Origin: Aliidiomarina sedimenti
GTDB taxonomy: Bacteria > Pseudomonadota > Gammaproteobacteria > Enterobacterales > Alteromonadaceae
Length of the DNA: 64,000 bases
Assembly (NCBI RefSeq): GCF_003986955.1
Contig: NZ_PIPN01000005.1
Location: 124,001-188,000, forward strand
Reading direction: 5' to 3'
The position numbers were made by a program, and so were the translations under genes. Below are positions 58,132 through 64,000 of this stretch, piece after piece; the first letter of the stretch is position 1, and each line of letters begins with the position of its first letter. Below the pieces are notes generated by a model, which saw only the letters and a list, made by a program, of their open reading frames with translations, did not search any database and was not told the origin of the DNA.

Positions 58132-58886
58132 TCCCCTGTCTCGATGTACGCGACGGACAGGTAGTCAAAGGGGTTCAGTTTCGTAACCATGAAGTCATCG
58201 GTGATATTGTGCCGCTCGCCAAACGCTATGCAGCCGAAGGTGCCGATGAACTGGTCTTCTATGACATTACCGCGTCCTCCGATGAGCGTGTGGTGGACAA
58301 ATCCTGGGTGGCCCGGGTCGCAGAAGTGATCAATATCCCGTTTGCAGTGGCTGGCGGAATTAAATCAGTCGACCAGGCACGTGAAATCCTGTCGATGGGG
58401 GCCGATAAAATATCAATTAACACCCCCGCCCTGCGTGATCCTGATCTGATTAACCGGATGGTCGATGAGTTCGGCCAGCAGTGTATTGTAATTGGTATCG
58501 ACAGTTTTTATAACGAAACCAGTGGTCACTACGAAGTACATCAGTTTACTGGTGATGAAAAACGCAGTGGTAAAACTGCCTGGCACACCAGTGACTGGGT
58601 GCAGGAAGTGATTCGCCGTGGCGCCGGTGAAATTGTTCTTAACTGCATGAATCAGGACGGCGTACGTCAGGGCTATGACGTGGCCCAGCTCAAAGCGATA
58701 CGCGAACAATGTTCTGTTCCTCTGATCGCCTCAGGCGGTGCCGGCGCGATTGAGCACTTTATTGAGGTTTTTCAGCAGGCGAACGTCGATGGCGCCTTAG
58801 CCGCGTCGGTCTTTCACAAAGGCATTATCGACATGGATGAACTGAAAGCGACCTTAGGCGACAATGGCATTATTATTCGTCGCTAA
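58113..58886 (+). CDS. hisF: imidazole glycerol phosphate synthase, cyclase subunit
   Basis: 257 aa TIM barrel. [49 protein letters not shown] and ASGGAG are diagnostic. Makes imidazole-glycerol phosphate and AICAR from PRFAR and ammonia from HisH. GGAGG upstream within hisA supports the start. Confidence 0.98.
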   Translation: MLAKRIIPCLDVRDGQVVKGVQFRNHEVIGDIVPLAKRYAAEGADELVFYDITASSDERVVDKSWVARVAEVINIPFAVAGGIKSVDQAREILSMGADKISINTPALRDPDLINRMVDEFGQQCIVIGIDSFYNETSGHYEVHQFTGDEKRSGKTAWHTSDWVQEVIRRGAGEIVLNCMNQDGVRQGYDVAQLKAIREQCSVPLIASGGAGAIEHFIEVFQQANVDGALAASVFHKGIIDMDELKATLGDNGIIIRR

Positions 58887-58928
58887 GACATCCGTGGCCA
58901 AAACGACTCTGGAAAACAAGGATATTTC

Positions 58929-59549
58929 ATGCAACTAACCACAGATAATCTGAATTCGCTCGACTGGCAAAAAATGAACGATCTGATCCCATGCATGGTG
59001 CAGGACGCCAGCAGTGGCCGTTTGTTAATGCAGGGGTATATGAATCAGGACGCCCTCGCCGCGACCCTGCAAAGCCAGCAAGTCACTTTCTTTAGCCGCA
59101 GTAAACAGCGTCTTTGGCGCAAGGGCGAAGAAAGTGGCAACACACTGCAACTGGTTGAATTAGTGGCTGACTGTGACAACGACGCCATTCTAGCCCTGGC
59201 TCATCCGCAGGGGCCTACCTGCCACCTTGGTACTGAGAGTTGCTGGGTACCACAGCAGCAGCCGATGATTAGCGAACTCAGCGAGTTACAGCGCACTATA
59301 GAGCAACGCAAACAGCAGGCCGACGGCAGTCAAAGTTATACCGCCCAACTGCTTGAATCCGGCATTCGGCGCTGTGCACAAAAGGTCGGTGAAGAAGGGG
59401 TTGAAGTGGCACTGGCCGCCGTCGCTCAGGACGATGACGCGCTGCTGAATGAAAGTGCTGACTTAATGTATCACCTGATGGTGGTGCTAAGTGCGCGCGA
59501 TCTCAGCATTGATGACGTGTGCAAAGTGTTGCAGCAACGTAAGGGCTAA
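58929..59549 (+). CDS. hisI: bifunctional phosphoribosyl-AMP cyclohydrolase / phosphoribosyl-ATP pyrophosphatase
   Basis: 206 aa fusion (HisIE). HisI part has MQGYMNQDAL, TFFSRSKQRLWRKGEESGN, DCDNDAIL and GPTCHLG with metal ligands. HisE part (about 120-206) has GIRRCAQKVGEEGVEVALAA and NESADLMYHLMVVL. AAGGA precedes the ATG; 42 nt separate it from hisF. Last gene of the operon. Confidence 0.97.
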   Translation: MQLTTDNLNSLDWQKMNDLIPCMVQDASSGRLLMQGYMNQDALAATLQSQQVTFFSRSKQRLWRKGEESGNTLQLVELVADCDNDAILALAHPQGPTCHLGTESCWVPQQQPMISELSELQRTIEQRKQQADGSQSYTAQLLESGIRRCAQKVGEEGVEVALAAVAQDDDALLNESADLMYHLMVVLSARDLSIDDVCKVLQQRKG

Positions 59550-59565
59550 TCCCCAGCGGCCGCTT

Positions 59566-59645
59566 GCATCCATTGAATTCAATATTCAAGCCCCGCGCTT
59601 GCATTCATTGAATTCAATGTTCAAGCCCCGCGCTCGCATTCATTG
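59566..59645. repeat. tandem 35-bp repeat at the hisI/MATE junction
   Basis: Two adjacent 35-bp units (59566-59600 and 59601-59635) differ at three positions, and a third unit begins at 59636 and runs into the MATE stop codon. Each unit has a central TTGAATTCAA palindrome and ends TTCAAGCCCCGCGCT(T/C). The 25-nt end of the unit matches the arms of the inverted repeat at 38056-38114 except at one or two positions. Confidence 0.85.
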
Positions 59646-61025
59646 CGCGTTCAGTGTTTGCCGGTGGACACGGAATAGTCGGATGGTTAAGAGCACGGCT
59701 GCAACGCTAAGGCCACTAATAAAGCCTATCCAGAAGCCCGCCGGACCCATCGCCGGGACCAGCAGGTCGGTGCGGCCCAGCACCACGCCCACGGTCAGGC
59801 CAAACGGCCAGTAGGAGACCAGAGTCACCACCATTGCAGCCCGGGTGTCTTTGTAGCCACGCAACGCCCCGATGGAAATCGCCTGGAACGTGTCAGAGAC
59901 GGTAAAGATCGCGGCTAAACCAAGTAAGGTGCCGGCAAGCTCGATAATCGCGTTGTCCTCAGTATAGAAACCAGCTAAATAACGGCCACCCAGCCACATC
60001 CCAAGGCCATTCACCACCGCAAAGCCAACCCCAAGCACCAATGCGACTTTGTAGCTTCGCATCGCGTCCATGACCTGAGCAGAGCCAAGCGCAAAACCAA
60101 CCCGCAAGGTCACCGCCATGCTCAGACTGAGCGGAAACATATACACCAGCGATGAAATATTCAACGCAATCTGATGGCTCGACACCATAATTGAGCCAAG
60201 TGGCGCGATTAAAATCGCCACTGCTGCGAACAGGCTAACTTCGAAGAACAACGACATCGAAATGGGAAAGCCAAGCCGCACAAAATGCCAGATATCATCC
60301 CAACTAGGCAGGTAAATCTGACTTAATAGCATCAGTTTGCGATAGCGCTTCGCCACCAGTACATAGCCAAGCAGTGACAGCCCCATGCCCCAGTAAACCA
60401 GAGCGGAAGCCACACCAGCGCCTGCCCCGCCCAGCGCTGGAGCGCCAAAACTGCCGTAGATAAAGATATAGTTGGCGGGAATATTGATCAGCAGCCCGAT
60501 AACGCCGATTACCAGTGACGGCATGGTATGCGAGAGACCTTCGCAAAAGTTGCGCAGCACCATGTAGAGCACAAGCCCCGGGGTGCCCCAGAGAATATAG
60601 GTAAGGTAATCAAAGGTTTTACGACGGAAGTCTTCTTCGACGTCCATCATGTTGAGGAACAGCGGCGCCAGGTAAACTAAACCCACCACCAGCAAGGCGC
60701 TGATGGCGCAGGTATAAAAGCCCTGCTGCAGCATGTTGGCCATGCGCTTATATTCACCAGCACCATGCGCGTGTGAAATAACCGGTGCCAGAGCCAGCGC
60801 GAAGCCAAACACTAACAGGGTCGCAGGGGTCCAGATTGAACCACCCACAGCAACTGCAGCTAAATCAGTTGCACCGACCCGTCCAGCCATCAACGTATCG
60901 ACGACACTCATCAGCATCTGGGTTAACTGGGCGATCAGGATCGGTCCGGTTAGCAGCGATAATTTGCGAACTTCAGACCACACCCCTGCGGATGCAGCGG
61001 GCAGATTCCCGGACGTTTCAGACAC
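59640..61025 (-). CDS. MATE-family multidrug efflux transporter (NorM-like)
   Basis: 461 aa from GTG 61025 (GGAG 7 nt upstream); extension to 61082 has no family similarity. About twelve membrane segments in two MatE repeats; LTGPILIAQLTQMLMSVVDTLMAG and FPLSLSMAVTLRVG resemble NorM. Probably Na+- or H+-coupled drug/metabolite export. It is convergent with hisI and distinct from the MATE protein at 23481. Confidence 0.92.
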   Translation of the reverse strand: MSETSGNLPAASAGVWSEVRKLSLLTGPILIAQLTQMLMSVVDTLMAGRVGATDLAAVAVGGSIWTPATLLVFGFALALAPVISHAHGAGEYKRMANMLQQGFYTCAISALLVVGLVYLAPLFLNMMDVEEDFRRKTFDYLTYILWGTPGLVLYMVLRNFCEGLSHTMPSLVIGVIGLLINIPANYIFIYGSFGAPALGGAGAGVASALVYWGMGLSLLGYVLVAKRYRKLMLLSQIYLPSWDDIWHFVRLGFPISMSLFFEVSLFAAVAILIAPLGSIMVSSHQIALNISSLVYMFPLSLSMAVTLRVGFALGSAQVMDAMRSYKVALVLGVGFAVVNGLGMWLGGRYLAGFYTEDNAIIELAGTLLGLAAIFTVSDTFQAISIGALRGYKDTRAAMVVTLVSYWPFGLTVGVVLGRTDLLVPAMGPAGFWIGFISGLSVAAVLLTIRLFRVHRQTLNAQ

Positions 61026-61107
61026 AGCGCAGCTCCAATCAGCTCCAAAGTAATAGGCGCGCGCATCATAGCACATTGTCACTGATCAGGGGCATGATCA
61101 AAATTCG

Positions 61108-62295
61108 TCAGGGCTTCAACTTACACTCACGCAGCCCGCGTGCCAGCCGTTCAATATCAGCCTCATTGGAGTGCAGACCGAGCGAAAAACGTAAACACCC
61201 ATTGCTGGTCAGTTTGTCCGTTAATGGCTGCGCACAGTGTCGACCAGCCCGCGCCGAGACGCCGTCCTGATCCAGACATATCGCCAGCTCACGCGGGTGA
61301 ACCGCCGGGTTGTGAACACTAATAACCGGGATCCGGCCACCGCTGTGCGGCAACACGGTCAACCAACTGACATCGGCCAGCACCGCTTCCAGCTGCTTAA
61401 ACAGACCTCTCAGGTATGCACTGCTACCATTCGCCCGTGCGTCCTGAAGAAACTCCACCGCGGTGGCAAGGCCCGCCGCCCCGACCAGGTTTGGAGTACC
61501 CGCTTCAAAGCCCTGTACGCCACTGTGAAAGGTGGAATCCTGCTGATACACCTTATCTACCATACCGCCGCCCACCTGATAAGGAGGCATCGCAGCAAGC
61601 ACGTCGGGGCGCACATACAAGGCACCAATACCCGTTGGCCCATATAATTTATGGCCGGAAAATGCCAGTGCGTCACAGCCCAGCTGGTTCACATCAATCG
61701 ACATATGAGCAGCGCTTTGCGCGGCATCGACCACACTCAGTACGCCTTGCTCACGCAACTGATGACAGATTTCCGCGATCGGGTTAATAACCCCTAGTAC
61801 ATTGGATGCGTGATTTAACGATACCAGACAGGTTCTTTCATCAACCAACTGCATCAGGTTGTCGACTGTTCCGTCATCTTTCAGGTCAGCGACACGAAAC
61901 TCCGCGCCGACCTGTTCGCAGACCCGCTGCCAGGGCAACCAGTTGGCATGATGTTCAGATAAGGTCACCACCACATTGTCACCGCGCTGTATACGGGGAC
62001 GCAACAGTGACTCAGCGAGGAGATTCATACTTTCGGTGGTACCACGGGTAAAAATCAAACTGTCGCTGGTCGCGCCAACAAAGCCGGCCACCTTGGCCCG
62101 CCAGCTTTCATACAGTGCGGTGGCATGCTGACTTTGCTCATAACTGCCGCGGTGTACGTTGGCGTGATAATGGTGTTGATAGTCGCAAATGGCCTCAAGC
62201 ACAACATCCGGCACCTGACAGGAGGCGGCATTGTCAAAATAGGCCCAGTCGGGACGTTGTCTGAATACGCTAAACTGCTCGCGCCACTGGCTCAT
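61108..62295 (-). CDS. csdA: cysteine desulfurase, SufS/CsdA group
   Basis: 395 aa from ATG 62295 (GAGGTG upstream). Class V PLP enzyme: YFDNAASCQVP, TRGTTESMNLLA, EHHANWLPWQ, DAAQSAAHM, PLP lysine in FSGHKLYGPTGIG, and the short group II Cys loop RAGRHCAQP. Mobilises sulfur from cysteine as persulfide. No SUF or csdE gene is nearby, so CsdA-like rather than SufS is inferred from context. Confidence 0.85.
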   Translation of the reverse strand: MSQWREQFSVFRQRPDWAYFDNAASCQVPDVVLEAICDYQHHYHANVHRGSYEQSQHATALYESWRAKVAGFVGATSDSLIFTRGTTESMNLLAESLLRPRIQRGDNVVVTLSEHHANWLPWQRVCEQVGAEFRVADLKDDGTVDNLMQLVDERTCLVSLNHASNVLGVINPIAEICHQLREQGVLSVVDAAQSAAHMSIDVNQLGCDALAFSGHKLYGPTGIGALYVRPDVLAAMPPYQVGGGMVDKVYQQDSTFHSGVQGFEAGTPNLVGAAGLATAVEFLQDARANGSSAYLRGLFKQLEAVLADVSWLTVLPHSGGRIPVISVHNPAVHPRELAICLDQDGVSARAGRHCAQPLTDKLTSNGCLRFSLGLHSNEADIERLARGLRECKLKP

Positions 62296-62398
62296 AATCA
62301 CCTCATTATTTGTTTGCATCAGGGGGTAGCATCAGCTGCTGGTACCCAAACCACTTAGAAGATACCAATATAACTTATAATGAAATCGAATAAAGCCT

Positions 62399-63157
62399 TT
62401 AGCGCACTTGTTGCTGTAAAAATTTAACCAAACCTGGGGTAATGAGATCGGGTGCAGTCAGAGGTGCCATGTGGCCGGCATCAACAGATTGTGATTCAAC
62501 CTGGGGCAAACCAGCCAGAATTTCAGCAACCCGACGGCTTGAGGCAGGCGACTGTTGACCATGCATCAAAAAGATCGGGCAATTCAGAGTGGCATAGTCA
62601 TCGAGCTGAGCTGGTTCACCCAGTAAGGCCGCGAAATCAGCCTCAACCTTCGGCTGCTTTTGTACCATCCCAGCCTGTACCCGCGCAGGTAAAGCCGCAA
62701 AATACCCCGGGTGATTCCAGTAGTCGACAAACGCCTGTGCGGCTTCGGCTTCAGATGTGGTGTCCATCTGCTCAGCAATCGCGATAATTTCGGCCCGCGC
62801 AGGGTCTGCGGCGGGTAACAGGTGAAAGGCGACTGGTTCATACAACGCAATACTACTAAGCCGTATCCCCCGCTGTTGTAACTCGCGGCCGAGGCGAAGC
62901 GCGAGAGCCCCGCCGTACGAGTGACCGACCAAATGAACCGGTCCGTTCTCAAGCGTCGCCAACAAGGGTTCCAATGCAACCAGTTCATGGTCAAAACAAA
63001 ATGCAGAGGGAGCCCCCGTAGGTAAAGGGTTAGCACCATAACCAATTAAATCAGGCGTATGAAGATGGGCGTCAGGAAGGAATTCAGTGAGCTGCTTAGT
63101 CAGCGGGCGCCATTGGGCGCCGCTGCTTTGTGAGCTGTGTAAACAAATGATATGCAT
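62399..63157 (-). CDS. alpha/beta hydrolase
   Basis: 252 aa single-domain hydrolase. Nucleophile Ser in LVGHSYGGALALRLG, an acid in FLMHGQQSPASS region, and catalytic His in AGHMAPLTAPD. No signal peptide. Substrate unknown; this group includes esterases and epoxide or haloalkane hydrolase relatives. Confidence 0.85.
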   Translation of the reverse strand: MHIICLHSSQSSGAQWRPLTKQLTEFLPDAHLHTPDLIGYGANPLPTGAPSAFCFDHELVALEPLLATLENGPVHLVGHSYGGALALRLGRELQQRGIRLSSIALYEPVAFHLLPAADPARAEIIAIAEQMDTTSEAEAAQAFVDYWNHPGYFAALPARVQAGMVQKQPKVEADFAALLGEPAQLDDYATLNCPIFLMHGQQSPASSRRVAEILAGLPQVESQSVDAGHMAPLTAPDLITPGLVKFLQQQVR

Positions 63158-63185
63158 GAGATTAGCAGATTTTATCTGTCGCGCC

Positions 63186-64000
<815 letters not shown>

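Overview
The window is a chromosomal segment of a marine-type gammaproteobacterium. The gene content and order (trpH-trpLEGD(CF)BA, rsxABCDGE-nth, motY/rnt, ycgL-ycgM-ycgN, yoaA-tsaB-slp-fadD-rnd, hisLGDCBHAFI) fit the Alteromonadales and relatives. An Idiomarinaceae-like or Rheinheimera/Alishewanella-like host is my best guess, but no rRNA is present to settle it. Nearly all of it is core chromosome; I see no insertion sequence, prophage, CRISPR array or plasmid gene.

Layout. 1-7956: divergent RNase AM (trpH/yciV) and the complete trp operon, preceded by a Trp-codon leader peptide and attenuator; five of the six trp structural genes overlap the next by 4-13 nt. 7962-15448: a small unknown protein, a PerM/AI-2E permease, a YfcH-type epimerase, the ybbP-ybbA ABC exporter back to back with tesA, then folK-like and folM-like pterin genes whose 3' ends overlap in opposite directions. 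15554-16341: tRNA-Ala plus three tRNA-Glu interleaved with two tRNA-Glu-derived pseudo-elements, followed by can and gltX. 18749-21460: a DUF4377-like lipoprotein, a DUF2061 membrane protein, three tRNA-Val and an unknown exported protein coupled to uvrB. 23481-26303: a MATE transporter and an aspartate aminotransferase. 26304-27271: a long intergenic region with a DnaA-box cluster and two tRNA-Asn. 27272-34183: PAP2 phosphatase, rsxABCDGE and nth. 34256-38904: motY, rnt, a 2-Cys peroxiredoxin, grxD, sodB and fadR, with very long inverted repeats between sodB and fadR. 39066-49400: dsbB-like, ycgN, ycgM, a lytic transglycosylase, ycgL, rnd, fadD, a hydrolase, slp, tsaB and yoaA. 49565-51957: an orphan histidine kinase with a YfiR-like sensor and a small unknown protein. 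52124-59549: hisL (five consecutive His codons), its attenuator and hisGDCBHAFI. 59566-64000: tandem 35-bp repeats, a second MATE transporter, a cysteine desulfurase, a hydrolase, a MAPEG protein and the 3' part of adk.

How the parts work together. Two amino-acid operons (trp, his) are each headed by a transcription attenuator that can be read directly in the DNA. The rsx complex drives ferredoxin-linked electron transfer and reduces SoxR in relatives; the neighbouring sodB, 2-Cys peroxiredoxin and monothiol glutaredoxin add oxidative-stress and Fe-S functions. FadR-like boxes near fadR and fadD suggest acyl-CoA control of fatty acid activation. The least conventional DNA is noncoding: tRNA-Glu pseudo-elements, a 30-bp perfect inverted repeat at the sodB stop, a repeat family present at 38.1 and 59.6 kb, and the DnaA-box cluster at 26.7 kb.
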